Of a DNA stretch of 64,000 nucleotides, positions 44,858-54,622 are shown in pieces. The stretch covers positions 372,001-436,000 of the forward strand of contig CAWJCB010000028.1 of NCBI GenBank assembly GCA_963841105.1. Reading direction: 5' to 3'. A program made the position numbers and the translations under genes. Under the pieces are notes generated by a model. The model searched no databases. It saw only the letters and a list, made by a program, of their open reading frames with translations, and was not told the origin of the DNA. This DNA is from VAZQ01 sp963841105. GTDB taxonomy: Bacteria; Pseudomonadota; Alphaproteobacteria; Rhizobiales; Xanthobacteraceae. The stretch's first letter is position 1; each line of letters opens with the position of its first letter.

Positions 44858-45057
44858 ACATCGCGGCGGCCAGGCGTCATTTTGCGATGGTGCATGAGTC
44901 AGGTTTGGCACGAAATGTGAGTGCTCCATCGTTGCACCTGCGGCTATTCTCGAATGAGCGCCGGACCGCATCACAAACGCAACGTTTCGTTTCGGCTGTC
45001 CATGATCGTCGTGGCGCGAAGGCAGCGGCACTGGCTTGGAGAGCCAGCGCGAGAAAT

Positions 45058-45243
45058 TTAACGATAGAAGCTTGGCCCGGGCCTGCGGGCCGATTGATTC
45101 CTATACGTGCCCGCGTGACATGCGCGCCCCTCGCAGTAGCCGCTCGAATACGAAAACGAGTCGAGATTGGCCGGGCATTGAGACGGCTGACCAGATTTGC
45201 CGTCCGCGTAACCCACTTCCCAGCTATCCAGATCAATTGTCAT
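45058..45243 (-). CDS. Small conserved hypothetical protein, 61 residues
   Basis: The product starts MTIDLDSWEVGYADGKSGQP, has CPANLDSFSYSSGYCEGRAC and a polar tail. The Gly/Tyr-rich pattern and three cysteines look like a real small protein, and I recall similar ORFs in rhizobial genomes. The ATG at 45243 follows a G-rich site (GGGGGGGCGTAAA). No function can be given. Other open frames across 44858-45340 look non-coding. Confidence 0.5.
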   Translation of the reverse strand: MTIDLDSWEVGYADGKSGQPSQCPANLDSFSYSSGYCEGRACHAGTYRNQSARRPGPSFYR

Positions 45244-45340
45244 TTTACGCCCCCCCAAAACCGGGGACTATGCAAGACGAACACATCGACCGAATTCCGG
45301 CGCACGCGTTGCGGCCAGGCAACAGTCGAAGAGAAAAATT

Positions 45341-45760
45341 TTATGCGAAGCCTAATCTTGAGAGTAGTAGCGGCCCGGCAACTCGATACCGCGCCAGATG
45401 GACTGACGGGCGCGTGTGCGCAACGGCCAGATCTCCCGAGACCAGGATTTCCTGATGTTCACAGAGCACGTGTATCTTTTGGTTCGATACTTTAGCGAGC
45501 CCTGCAAGAGAGATCACATACATCGTTGTAATTGCGCTCAGGTATCCCCGATAATCGTAGAGAAGGTCAGGGGAGAAGAGCTCGCAAACATTTTGCGCCT
45601 TGCCCTCATTGAAATCTGCGGTCCACTTCGTCAGGGCTGCGCCTACCGCATTTTGTTTCTGGTCCTGCACAGACTGAGCCAGCGTTTGCGAGCTAAATGA
45701 CACGATCAGGATCATTAGCGCGATGGGACACCGCATAACTTGCTGTCGTCCCTTCGACAT
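45341..45760 (-). pseudogene. SnoaL/NTF2-like exported protein, apparently decayed
   Basis: 139 residues with a signal peptide (MRCPIALMILIVSFSSQTLAQ), then KWTADFNEGKAQNVCELFSPDLLYDYRGY and later QEILVSGDLAV, segments of small periplasmic NTF2-like (DUF4440-type) proteins. The stretch between these two segments reads like the family only in another frame (PERNYNDVCDLL), and the C-terminus after GDLAV is wrong. Several compensating indels are needed, so I consider it decayed. Confidence 0.4.
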
Positions 45761-46173
45761 GCAAAGCCTCGAATTTTATACGAGAAAATCAGTGTCAGCA
45801 TTTGTCCGCACCGCAGTCAGTTGGATGCGCGGTATTTGGAAACTGCCCCAACGCGCGGGGTTAACCAACGTAATAGCTTCCTCTTTCCATTTCAGATTTC
45901 GTCCACAGTTGCCGCACATCCTGACCGGGCCAAGCGGGGTCGTGGAGGGGACCTAGGCAACACGGCGCACCCGGTCGGCGATGTGGTCCCCTGAAAACCT
46001 TGCCGGCCGGGTCGCCGCTCTCGCGCACGTCGAGTAAAGATCAGGCTGCGGAAAACGATTTGATGCATCGATTGCATGTGCGGCCCGTGCGGCATCTCGT
46101 GCCATCGCCCAAACGTCGCGCCGGCCAACCGTCTTGTGGACGGCACCGCATGTTTGGCAACCGCCGGTAGATT
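45761..46173. other. Intergenic region before the SDR gene
   Basis: 413 bases in which I see no supported gene or RNA. The open frames on the minus strand have unlikely composition and no ribosome site. Confidence 0.4.
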
Positions 46174-46996
46174 ATGCACCTCAAAGAGAAGGCCGTACTG
46201 GTCACCGGGTCGACAGATGGCGTGGGCCGGCTCGTAGCGCGCCGACTGGCCGATCGGGGGGGCGCACGTCCTGATCCATGGGCGCGATCGCACCAGAGGC
46301 GAGCAATTGCTCAACCAAATCCGGGCCGCCGGCCGCGGCTCGGCAGCCTTCCTGCCCGCCGATTTTTCCTCGCTCACTGAGGTGCGTCACCTCGCCGACC
46401 TCATCCGTCAGGAGAGTGACCGACTCGACATTCTTATCAACAATGCCGGCATCGGCTCGGGCGCCTCCGCAGGCAAACGCGAGACCAGCCAGGACGGCCA
46501 CGAGCTGTGCTTCGCTGTCAACTATCTCGCCGGCTTTCTACTTACCAGGATGCTGTTGCCGCTCCTGATGCTCGGCAAGCCGGCCCGCATCGTCAACGTC
46601 TCTTCGCTCGGCCAACATCCGATCGACTTCGATGATGTCATGCTGACCCGTGGTTACAGCGGGTCGCGCGCCTACGCTCAAAGCAAGCTCGCCCAGATCA
46701 TGTTTACGTTCGATCTCGCACGCGAGCTCGATCCAGCAATGGTCAGCGTGAATTGCCTGCATCCGGCTACCTACATGGCGACGACGATGGTGCGGCAGAC
46801 CGGTGTCACGCCCATCAGCACCGTCGAGGAAGGAGCGGAAGCGATCCTCAACCTCGCCGTGGCGGACGCGGTCGACGGACGTTCCGGCCAGTTCTACAAC
46901 GGACTGCGGCCGTCAAGGGCAAACCAACAGGCATATGACGGCACCGCGCGCGAGCGACTGAGGGTGCTCAGCTTGCAACTGACCGGGTTGGCGTAA
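46174..46996 (+). CDS. Short-chain dehydrogenase/reductase (single +1 frameshift)
   Basis: After removing one G from the seven-G run at about 46255-46262 the frame codes for 273 residues. The cofactor motif is VLVTGSTDGVGRLVARRLADRG, then the corrected AHVLIHGRDR, NNAGIGSG, the catalytic serine in VNVSSLGQ and the YxxxK pair in AYAQSKLAQ. It is a classical SDR; the substrate is unknown. A homopolymer location makes a sequencing error likely. Confidence 0.82.
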
Positions 46997-47069
46997 TCCA
47001 TGCGCAGATTCGTTTCGGGGTCTGGCGCAGCTCGCAATGGAGCGCGGACAGCGGCCAGCGAGGTGACGA

Positions 47070-48129
47070 ATGGAATTCGGCGTTCAATTTTTCCCAGCAG
47101 TTGGCCCAGAGCAGAAATCAGCCGAGCAATACTGGGGCGACGCGTTGCAGCTCACCGCGCTGGCGGAGCGACTTGGCTACGGCAACGTGCGAACGGTCGA
47201 GCACTATTTCCACCCATATGGCGGCTATAGCCCCGACCCGCTGATATTCCTGAGCGCCGCCGCAGCAATCACGCGCACCATCCGGCTCGTCACCGGCGCG
47301 GTGCTCCCGGTGTTCAACAACCCCTTAAAGCTCGCCGGTCAGATCGCCATGGTGGATGCGATTTCCGGCGGCCGGCTGGAAGTCGGCTTTGCCCGCGCTT
47401 TCCTGCCGCATGAGTTTGCCCGCTTCGGCATCTCCATGGACGAGAGCCGCGCCAGGTTCGACGAGGGACTGGAGCAGGTCAGGTGCCTGCTCGAGGAGGA
47501 GCGGGTTACGGCGCGCGGCCGCTTTCACAGCTTCGAGGACGCGACCTCGCTGCCGCGGCCGACCCAGAAGCCAAGGCCGCCGTTCTGGATCGCGGCACTC
47601 TCCACCAGGGAATCCTTCGAGAATGCCGGCACGCTCGGCCACTACATCATGGGCATTCCACTCGGGGGAGCGCACATGGCGAGCCTGCTGGCGGCCTACC
47701 GCAACGCGTGGAGAGCCGCCGGGCATCCCGGCCGCGGCAAGGTGATGCTTGCATTCCACATGTATTGCGCGGATACGCGGGAGAAGGCCGCCGCCATCGC
47801 ACGCGAGCCGCTCGATCAGTATCTCAAGTCGATCGTGGCTGCAGCATCGGGATGGCTGTCGGGCGTTTCCTCGCGCGACTATCCCAATTACCAGAAAACG
47901 ATCCAGATCATCGCGGCGGAAACGTTCGAATCGCAGGTCGAAAAAGGCTCGGCCTGGATCGGCACGCCGGACGAAATTCGCCGCGCGATCGAGGGTTATG
48001 ATCGCGAAGTCGGGGGCTTCGAGTCCGCCTCGTTACAGGTAAACTTCGGCATGATCAGCGCCGGCGATGCAAAAGAACTCGATGCAATTGTTTGCCCGCG
48101 AGGTGATGCCGCACTTCACCCGCCCTTGA
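47070..48129 (+). CDS. LLM-class flavin-dependent oxidoreductase (single +1 frameshift)
   Basis: A luciferase-like monooxygenase of about 352 residues after correction. The N-terminus is MEFGVQFFPAVGPEQKSAEQ. YGNVRTVEHYFHPYGGYSPDPL, GRLEVGFARAFLPHEFARFG and GTPDEIRRAIEGY are family motifs. Near 48077 one extra base spoils the end: the other frame gives SMQLFAREVMPHFTRP and stops at 48129, the typical bacterial LLM ending. The ribosome site is GAGGTG before the ATG. It lies just downstream of the SDR gene. Confidence 0.82.
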
Positions 48130-48197
48130 ACGCCGGCCTTTCCAGCCGAGGCCTGGCGAGATCGAAAGCGCCATTGCGACAAAACAGGGATAAAGCC

Positions 48198-48356
48198 ATG
48201 CCTGCCGTTGCCGCCGTCACGCAAGTCTCGCCGGCCGTCGAAATTTCGACGCTCGACGCGCTCTACGAGGAAGCCGCGCGCGTCAGTCTCACGCCGGGAT
48301 GGGCGCCGCGCAAGAAACCCATTCTGTGTGGGCTGAGCCGAAGCCGGATTCAATGA
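48198..48356 (+). pseudogene. Truncated N-terminus of a cupin-type protein
   Basis: An ORF with a fair ribosome site reads MPAVAAVTQVSPAVEISTLD, then YEEAARVSLTPGWAPRKKPIL. One extra base then breaks WAEPKPD, which I recognise as the start of gentisate-dioxygenase-like cupins. The cupin barrel itself is missing, so it is a fragment next to the LLM gene. Confidence 0.5.
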
Positions 48357-48459
48357 GTTGTGCGAATTGGCACGCTGTCGTGTTTTCTCGCACCTCGTGC
48401 GGAGTGTCTGACCTGTTGCTCCATTCTGCCATCCGACCGACCCGCACCTCCGCGGCCTT

Positions 48460-48825
48460 TTATCTTGCCATCACTTGGTTGCAGTCTGCTTGCCGCCGTC
48501 CCTGCGCGATCCTTCGCCAAACTGCGATCGGACGAGAACCAGACCAAGCACCCAGGCAGCAGAATTCCGCGCAGGTTCGTTGCACGATCTGCCAAATCTT
48601 TGGTGACCGCACGTGCGGCACGTGTCGCCAGATCGAGCGAAGCCAGACGCAGGATTGCGGCGGCTGCGCCCGATGTTTGCAGATCGGGCGCAGGAAAACG
48701 ACAAGCAGATGGGTCTCGGTCCGACGTGGTAATGTGCGATGTTGTCGATAGCGGACGAGAAATAGGACATGCAATATCGACGCGAATGACCCCAAGCCGA
48801 CAAAGACCGAATAGAAATCCCGCAT
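48460..48825 (-). CDS. Doubtful small hypothetical membrane protein
   Basis: 121 residues, opening MRDFYSVFVGLGSFASILHV with one hydrophobic segment and then an Arg/Cys/Trp-rich tail of odd composition. AGGAG lies 9 bases before the ATG. No family is recognised and the tail looks like non-coding translation. The region 48357-48893 otherwise shows no gene. Confidence 0.25.
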   Translation of the reverse strand: MRDFYSVFVGLGSFASILHVLFLVRYRQHRTLPRRTETHLLVVFLRPICKHRAQPPQSCVWLRSIWRHVPHVRSPKIWQIVQRTCAEFCCLGAWSGSRPIAVWRRIAQGRRQADCNQVMAR

Positions 48826-48893
48826 CGCAGCAGTCTCCTGCCGGTATTGACCTGTGCTATCCTTCCGGCCGCAAGCACTGGAGGCACCGCGCA

Positions 48894-49883
48894 GTGAAAC
48901 GGCGCGACTTTATCACGCTGCTTGGCGGCGCGGCGGCGACGTGGCCGCTCGCGGCACGCGCGCAGCAGCAGGCGGGCAAGGTGCCTCGGATAGGTTTTCT
49001 TAGTCTGACGTCCCCTTCCGACAGGCCGCCCCTGCTCGACGCGTTCCGGCAAGGGCTGCGCGAGCTGGGGTGGGTTGAGGGCCAGAATATTGTCATCGAC
49101 TATCGATATGCGGAGGATCGGGTCGGCCGGCTGCCCGACTTGGCGGCCGAGCTGGTCCGGCTCAAGGTGGACCTCATCGTATCGTTCGGGACGCAAGGAG
49201 TGACGGCAGCCAAGAACGCCACCGAGACGATCCCCATCGTCATGATTGCCGTTCGCGATCCTGTTGGCACCGGGCTCATCGCGAGCCTCGCGCGCCCGGG
49301 CGGGAACGTCACAGGGGTGTCCGGCTACGCCGGCCTGGAAACCGTCGCCAAACAACTAGAGCTGCTCAAGGAGACCGTCCCCAAGATCGGCCGTGTGGCC
49401 ATCCTCTCGAACCCGACCAATGCGTACCATCAGCTCGCGATACGAGAAGTGCACGTCGCGGCCCGTTCGTTGGGAGTGCAGCTTCAACTCCTGGAGGCTC
49501 GAGGTCCCAACGAGTTCGACGGCGCATTCGCGGCGATGGCCAAAGAGCGCGTGGGAGCCCTCCTCGTAGTGTCCGACGCGATATTCAGCTCCCACCGAAC
49601 ACGGCTCGCAGACCTCGCAGCCAGGAGCCGTCTGCCGGCAGCTTACGGCGTCAGGGAGAGCGTGGAGGCCGGGGGTCTCATGTCTTACGGGCCAAGCTTT
49701 CTCGATCTCCACCGGCGGGCCGCCACCTACGTGGATAAGATCCTCAAGGGGGCCAAGCCTGCCGACCTGCCCGTCGAGCAGCCCACCAAGTTCGAGCTGG
49801 TGATCAATCTCAAGGCCGCCAAGGCGCTCGGTCTCGAAGTGCCGCCGATGCTCCTCGCGCGCGCCGACGAGGTGATCGAATAA
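48894..49883 (+). CDS. ABC transporter substrate-binding protein (ABC_sub_bind family)
   Basis: A 329-residue binding protein with a TAT-like signal (MKRRDFITLLGGAAATWPLAARAQ). The mature part starts PRIGFLSLTSPSDRPPLLDAFRQGLRELGWVEGQNI. Typical motifs are DLIVSFGTQGVTAAKNATETIPIVMI and LARPGGNVTGVSGY, and it ends LVINLKAAKALGLEVPPMLLARADEVIE-type. Translation begins at a GTG with GGAGG 10 bases upstream. These proteins often stand alone without permease genes, as here. Confidence 0.9.
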   Translation: MKRRDFITLLGGAAATWPLAARAQQQAGKVPRIGFLSLTSPSDRPPLLDAFRQGLRELGWVEGQNIVIDYRYAEDRVGRLPDLAAELVRLKVDLIVSFGTQGVTAAKNATETIPIVMIAVRDPVGTGLIASLARPGGNVTGVSGYAGLETVAKQLELLKETVPKIGRVAILSNPTNAYHQLAIREVHVAARSLGVQLQLLEARGPNEFDGAFAAMAKERVGALLVVSDAIFSSHRTRLADLAARSRLPAAYGVRESVEAGGLMSYGPSFLDLHRRAATYVDKILKGAKPADLPVEQPTKFELVINLKAAKALGLEVPPMLLARADEVIE

Positions 49884-49916
49884 GATTGCTCCTTGTTGCA
49901 TCTGCTCACGGCCGCT

Positions 49917-49944
49917 TATGTGCTATGTGCTATGTGCTATGTGC
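49917..49944. repeat. Four perfect copies of TATGTGC
   Basis: A short tandem heptamer array just after the binding-protein gene. Confidence 0.9.
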
Positions 49945-50319
49945 AGGTTTTCGGCCGCCGGCAACGACGATCTAACCACGCGCTCTGCTGGCCGGCGGCC
50001 GAAAAGCGCCAAGGCACGAAATCGCTTCGCGAGGTAGTGGGCCTTCGGTGCCGCAGGAGGGCGGTGCCGCAAAAAGGCTATGGGGATTTGGGCAGGCGAG
50101 CGGCAGTGGCAGGCTGAGAACGTGCTACGTGCAGAGATGATTTTGCAGTGCAATCAGTGTGAGCGAGTAGGTACGAATGAATGCGCTGTGGGCTGTGCGG
50201 TGTGTTTGCGAGTGCAGCTGTCTGCGAATTGAGAGGATGAATGCGAGCTTGGCTGTGGCGGGCTGCAAGCCACCAAGAAAGACAGGTCAGGTAGCAGTCG
50301 TTGATCGGCGGTGACGGGA
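49945..50319. other. Gap between binding-protein gene and IS91-type transposase
   Basis: 375 bases without a supported gene. It probably contains one terminus of the IS91-type element, but I could not define the end. Sequence from about 50110 is relatively AT-rich and repetitive in GTGCG/GCAG words. Confidence 0.4.
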
Positions 50320-51552
50320 TCATGAGGTGTCGATCCTTATCGCTGGCGGCGGCGGACTTGCTCGGTGGTGCGGAGTCGCGCCGCGTTCGAACCTCTCGAT
50401 GATGATCATGCGGCCGCCGCAGCAAGGGCAAAGATTTGTCGTTTGCGGCTCGGCAGCATTGGAGCTATCGGCAGCATTGGCGCTGATGGCTTTGATGGCA
50501 TCAACGGGAATTATTGGTGGCATGAGCAGCTCGCGGGCGCGGGCGATGTTGTCGGCGCGCTTGCCGCTGGCGAGCAGGCCGTAGTAGCGGATGCGGTGGA
50601 AGCCTGCGGGCAGCACGTGGATGAGAAAGCGGCGGATGAACTCGTGGGTGGGGAGGGTCATCACCTGGTAACGCTCACGGCCTTCGCGCCTGTAGTCCTT
50701 CCACTTGAAGGTGACGCCTTTCTGGTCGCACGCGATCAAGCGGCGATTTGAGATGGCGACGCGATGGGTGTAGCGGGCGAGATATCGCAAGACCTCCTTC
50801 GGGCCGCCGAATGGTCGCTTGCAATAGACCACCCACTTTGTGTTGTGCAGTGGCTTGAGATACGCGGCGAATGCTTGCGGATCGATAAGCCGGGCATGCT
50901 TGCCGAAGAACTGCAACTCACCGGCCTGATAAGCGGCGCCGAGCTTGTGCAGGAACAAGCCGCGGAACAATTCCGAGAGCACGCGCACTGCCAGGAAGAA
51001 GCACGGGCGGCACGAGACCCACCTGTTTGCGTCGAGCGAGAACCCGCCGCCGGGCACTATCATGTGCACATGCGGGTGGTGGGTGAGCGCCGAGCCCCAG
51101 GTGTGCAGCACGGACAAGATGCCGATGCGAGCGCCGAGGTGCTTCGGATCGGCCGCGATGGTGAGCATGGTCTCGGATGACGCCTTGAACAGCAGGTCGT
51201 AGATCACGGCCTTGTTCTGATAGGCGATGTCGGCGATCTGGCCCGGCAGGCTGAACACCACGTGAAAGTACGGCACCGGCAGCAGTTCCGACTCGCGCTC
51301 GGCTAACCACTCCTGCGCGGCCGCGCCCTGACACTTCGGGCAGTGCCGGTTGCGGCACGAGTTATAGGCAATGACAGTGTGGGCGCAGTTCTCACAGCGC
51401 TCGACATGCCCGCCGAGCGCTGCCGTGCGGCAACGCTCGATGGCCGACATCACCTTCAACTGGTCGAGACTAACGTGCCCGGCGTTGGCAGAACGCCATG
51501 CCGCTCCATGGCCGCGGAAGATGTCCGCAACCTCCAGCGCCGGGCGCGACAC
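50320..51552 (-). CDS. IS91-family transposase (HUH rolling-circle)
   Basis: 410 residues. An N-terminal zinc-binding region (CENC...CRNRHCPKCQG) precedes the HUH motif HHPHVHMIVPGGG near residue 160 and the tyrosine region RYLARYTHRVAISNRRL. A second cysteine cluster, CPCCGG, lies near the C-terminus. It nicks DNA and drives one-ended rolling-circle transposition. It is followed upstream by the recombinase gene, 12 bp away. Confidence 0.93.
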   Translation of the reverse strand: MSRPALEVADIFRGHGAAWRSANAGHVSLDQLKVMSAIERCRTAALGGHVERCENCAHTVIAYNSCRNRHCPKCQGAAAQEWLAERESELLPVPYFHVVFSLPGQIADIAYQNKAVIYDLLFKASSETMLTIAADPKHLGARIGILSVLHTWGSALTHHPHVHMIVPGGGFSLDANRWVSCRPCFFLAVRVLSELFRGLFLHKLGAAYQAGELQFFGKHARLIDPQAFAAYLKPLHNTKWVVYCKRPFGGPKEVLRYLARYTHRVAISNRRLIACDQKGVTFKWKDYRREGRERYQVMTLPTHEFIRRFLIHVLPAGFHRIRYYGLLASGKRADNIARARELLMPPIIPVDAIKAISANAADSSNAAEPQTTNLCPCCGGRMIIIERFERGATPHHRASPPPPAIRIDTS

Positions 51553-51564
51553 GCGCGTCGGGCT

Positions 51565-52473
51565 TTAGGCAGGCGGCTCGTGCTTGGGCTCTTCTTTGGA
51601 CTCGCCTTCGTCCTTCTTGGGCAGCAGCAGAGCGAGACGATCCAGCGGGCTCATGATCTCGCGGATCGTGTTGGTGGCGACGCGCGTGTAGAGCGCCGTC
51701 GTATCGAGCTTGGCGTGACCGAGCAGAACTTGAATCACTCGGATATCGATGTTCTGTTCCAGCAAATGGGTGGCGAAGCTGTGCCGCAATGTGTGCGGTG
51801 TCACGCGCTTGGTGATCTCGGCCATATGTGCCGCGGCATGGCAGGCGCGAGTGAGCTGCCGCGTCGTCAGGGGGTTGATCGGATTCTGGCCGGGGAATAG
51901 CCAGCCCTGCGGCCGCGCAATGCGATACCAGTCCCGCAGAAGCTTCAGCAGCTGCGGCGACAACATCGCATGACGATCCTTGCGCCCTTTGCCTTGCTCG
52001 ACGCGCAGCATCATGCGCTTGGAGTCGACGTCGGATATCTTGAGCGAGACGACCTCGGAGACGCGCAGACCTGCACCGTAGGCGACACTCAACGCCGCCT
52101 TGTACTTGATGCTTGGCGCCGCCTCCAGGAAGCGCACAACCTCCTCGGGGCTCAACACAACCGGCATCTTGCGCGGCTCATGCACGAACGACAGTTGCTT
52201 GGCGAGATCGGCTCGATCGAGCGTCACGTTGAAGAAGAACCGCAGCGTCGCCACGGTGCCATTGATCGTCGGCGTGCCCACGCCGCTCGACGCCAGATGC
52301 AGCCGATAGCGGCGCACGTCCTCCACGTTCGCGGTGGCAGGGGATCGGCCGAGAAACGCCGCGAACTTCTTGACCCTTTGTACGTAGTCATGTTGGGTCT
52401 TCTGCGCGAACTTGCGGATCGTCATGTCTTCGATCATGCGCCGGCGCAACGGGCTTATCGCCTGGTCGGTCAT
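51565..52473 (-). CDS. Tyrosine recombinase/integrase associated with the IS91 element
   Basis: 302 residues: a SAM-like core-binding domain (FAQKTQHDYVQRVKKFAAFLGRSP) and a catalytic domain with GAGLRVSEVVSLK (first Arg), HTLRHSFATHLLE (His-x-x-Arg), GHAKLDTTALYTRV (His and the nucleophile Tyr). Such integrases commonly accompany IS91-type transposases. The acidic/lysine tail (KKDEGESKEEPKHEPP) is unusual but harmless. Confidence 0.93.
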   Translation of the reverse strand: MTDQAISPLRRRMIEDMTIRKFAQKTQHDYVQRVKKFAAFLGRSPATANVEDVRRYRLHLASSGVGTPTINGTVATLRFFFNVTLDRADLAKQLSFVHEPRKMPVVLSPEEVVRFLEAAPSIKYKAALSVAYGAGLRVSEVVSLKISDVDSKRMMLRVEQGKGRKDRHAMLSPQLLKLLRDWYRIARPQGWLFPGQNPINPLTTRQLTRACHAAAHMAEITKRVTPHTLRHSFATHLLEQNIDIRVIQVLLGHAKLDTTALYTRVATNTIREIMSPLDRLALLLPKKDEGESKEEPKHEPPA

Positions 52474-52685
52474 GGGGATGCTCCTGTCTTGAGTGAGGTT
52501 GGTGACCCCTCATCTTCAAGACAGGACGCCCCTCTGCGCTACCGGGTTAGCTCGCGGTGGCTGCCACAGCGATCTACCGCGCGAGCGGTTTAGTCCCATG
52601 ACCCGGAGCCGACCTCCTGGTTGAATTTTGTGATAGCCTGGGTCCGGCGCGGGGTATGGACACGTAGCGAGAAAGGGTCTCCGCG

Positions 52686-53876
52686 ATGTCTAATGATCAG
52701 GGACCGGACAGCCTTCAGGGACCGGACAGCCTTAATCGCCGCCACTTCATGGTCACCGCAATCGGTGCCTCAGCTGCGCTCGCGGCCAGCTCTGACCCCC
52801 CGAGTACGCGGGCAGCGACTGCATCACGAGGAACCGCCTTTACCGGAGACACGATGGATGGAAAGAAGATCGTCAGCGCGCTTGATATCAACGATCTAGA
52901 GCCCGGCAAGAAGCACCTTTTTTATTTCCAGGGCGTTGAGATGCCAACCGGACAGCACTGGTATGTGTCTGTGACGGTCGCCAAGGGAGCAAAGCCGGGC
53001 AAGCGCGGCGTCCTGACCAGTGGCGTGCATGGCGACGAGGTGAGTTCTGTGCATACGGTCCAGACCGTGATGAGCCAACTCGATCCGGCGCAGATGTCGG
53101 GCACGGTGATGGCGGTCACGGACGTGTCCCGCCCGGCCTTGGAAAGCATGCAGCGCAGATGGCCCAACCAGGGCAGAGGCATCGATCTGATTGATATGAA
53201 TCGGGAGTGGCCCGGGAACGAGAACGGCGCCACCGCACCCAGCCGACACGCTGGGCTTCTGTTCAACCGGCTGCTGCGGCCAAACGCCGACTTCGCGATC
53301 GACTTCCACACAGGGACAACCGGATTCGAAGTCACCGCATTCAATATTGGCGGCATGGATGTGCCCGAGGTCAAGGCGATGGTGGAGCTCTATCCCGTCG
53401 GCCAGATCTTCGACAATCATGTATATCCCGGTGTCCTGCACAACGCGTTTATGGACGTGGGCATCCCGTCCTTCACGCCGGAAATCGGCGCTGCGCGCGT
53501 CCTGGACCCCGAGATGATCTCGCTCTTCGTGGAAGGCACAATGAACGTCCTCAAGCATCACGGCATCGTTGCCGGGCCAATGGGACGTACAGGCAAGGAC
53601 GTGACTGTCTTTGTCGGCAACAGCGCGTACCCGATCCTGGCCACCGCGGGTGGTCTCGTTGAGCATCTGGTCAAACTCAACGACAAGGTCAAAGCCGGAC
53701 AGAAGGTTGCCATCCAGCGCGATAGCTTCGGTGAGGTGGTTGCGGAGTATACAAGCGGCGTGTCCGGAGAGATAACGGGCCAGCGCAGCGATGCAATGTC
53801 CGAGCCGGGCAATCCCTTGGTATTCATCCTTTTCAACAAGCCAGGGCCGGAGGACGTTCAGGTCTATCCCGAGTAG
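52686..53876 (+). CDS. Succinylglutamate desuccinylase/aspartoacylase-family protein (M14-like)
   Basis: 396 residues. A TAT-like signal (NRRHFMVTAIGASAALAAS) suggests export. The zinc site is visible as GVHGDE near residue 118 and the third ligand in DFHTGTTGFE. After the catalytic domain a C-terminal beta-barrel-like part (VKLNDKVKAGQKVAIQRDSFGEVV) follows. It likely cleaves an N-acyl amino acid or amide. The first codons contain a 17-bp direct repeat (GGGACCGGACAGCCTT) coding GPDSL twice. Confidence 0.85.
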   Translation: MSNDQGPDSLQGPDSLNRRHFMVTAIGASAALAASSDPPSTRAATASRGTAFTGDTMDGKKIVSALDINDLEPGKKHLFYFQGVEMPTGQHWYVSVTVAKGAKPGKRGVLTSGVHGDEVSSVHTVQTVMSQLDPAQMSGTVMAVTDVSRPALESMQRRWPNQGRGIDLIDMNREWPGNENGATAPSRHAGLLFNRLLRPNADFAIDFHTGTTGFEVTAFNIGGMDVPEVKAMVELYPVGQIFDNHVYPGVLHNAFMDVGIPSFTPEIGAARVLDPEMISLFVEGTMNVLKHHGIVAGPMGRTGKDVTVFVGNSAYPILATAGGLVEHLVKLNDKVKAGQKVAIQRDSFGEVVAEYTSGVSGEITGQRSDAMSEPGNPLVFILFNKPGPEDVQVYPE

Positions 53877-53931
53877 TTGCCGCATCCACTCAAGGCCGTG
53901 ACGCGATTTTCACCGTGGCCGTTCCCGGGGC

Positions 53932-54117
53932 TCACTCCTCCTTGGTCAATATCTCCCGCTGGCCCATCACGTCGATCCCCGGATTGATCGGCACGGCCGC
54001 TACCGAAGGGTAAGCGGACCACGTTGCGATTTCGGGAAGACAGCCGCCCATGAGTTGTGGCGCAAGATCGCGGGCCGTCGCAGACTTGCCGATCGGAGCG
54101 CGTGGCGGGTGCCGGCA
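53932..54117 (-). pseudogene. Possible C-terminal fragment of an unknown gene
   Basis: A leftward open frame ends DLAPQLMGGCLPEIATWSAY, then PSVAAVPINPGIDVMGQREI and LTKEE stop. The residue mix looks coding, but there is no start or ribosome site and I do not recognise the family. The remainder of the 53877-54259 gap has nothing supported. Confidence 0.25.
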
Positions 54118-54259
54118 TCATAGGGGCACGGCGAACGAATAGTGCCCATCTTCATCGACCATGGCGCGCCAATGTACGCCAGAGCACGCTTCGACAGCCG
54201 GATCTGCGCCAGGCTTCGTGCATCTGCTCCACGCTTTTCCCGTCTGCTGCGCGGGGCTG

Positions 54260-54616
54260 CTATTCGCCGTCCTCGTCCGTTGGAAATGGCAAGTGACTCT
54301 GTAAGTCCATCTGGTCGTGCCGGATACGACCGATTTCAATGATCCGCCCTTTGACGATCCGACATAAGAGGAAGTGGCGTCCACGCCGACCGTGCCTTGC
54401 AACATGGAGCGCGCGGAGGCCCGGCATGATCTCGTCGCGCGCCTTCGCGCCGGCTGGATCGGGACCGTTCGCAAGTTCGCCGATCGCCCGAACGAGCGTG
54501 TCCCGATAAATCCGTGACTGCCGCGCGCCGAAATTCTCGGTTGTCCACTTGAGGATGTTTGCGAAATCGAGCTCTGCGACAGCGCCGAGGCGAACGCGCC
54601 ACTTTTGCTCGATCAT
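54260..54616 (-). CDS. parE: ParE/RelE-type toxin
   Basis: 118 residues of the ParE/RelE fold: VRLGAVAELDFANILKWTTENFGARQSRIYRD at the N-terminus, DEIMPGLRALHVARHGRRGRHFLLCRIVKGRIIEIGRIRHDQMD at the core end. The DxxxILxW/T pattern and the closing RIRH..MD are typical of ParE, a gyrase poison. It starts 6 bp after the antitoxin gene and the two are co-transcribed. Confidence 0.9.
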   Translation of the reverse strand: MIEQKWRVRLGAVAELDFANILKWTTENFGARQSRIYRDTLVRAIGELANGPDPAGAKARDEIMPGLRALHVARHGRRGRHFLLCRIVKGRIIEIGRIRHDQMDLQSHLPFPTDEDGE

Positions 54617-54622
54617 AAGATG

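Larger units (their letters stand above)
50320..52473 (-). mobile_element. IS91-type element: transposase plus tyrosine recombinase
   Basis: Two adjacent leftward genes make the typical two-gene IS91-like unit. Termini were not determined. An imperfect palindrome at about 52540-52595 (GCTCGCGGTGG ... CTACCGCGCGAGC) may belong to one end. These elements move by rolling-circle transfer and can carry along neighbouring DNA. Confidence 0.75.

Noticed and set aside
45892..46377. 161-codon minus-strand frame overlapping the SDR start
   Set aside because: No ribosome site, odd composition and overlap with the SDR cofactor-binding region.
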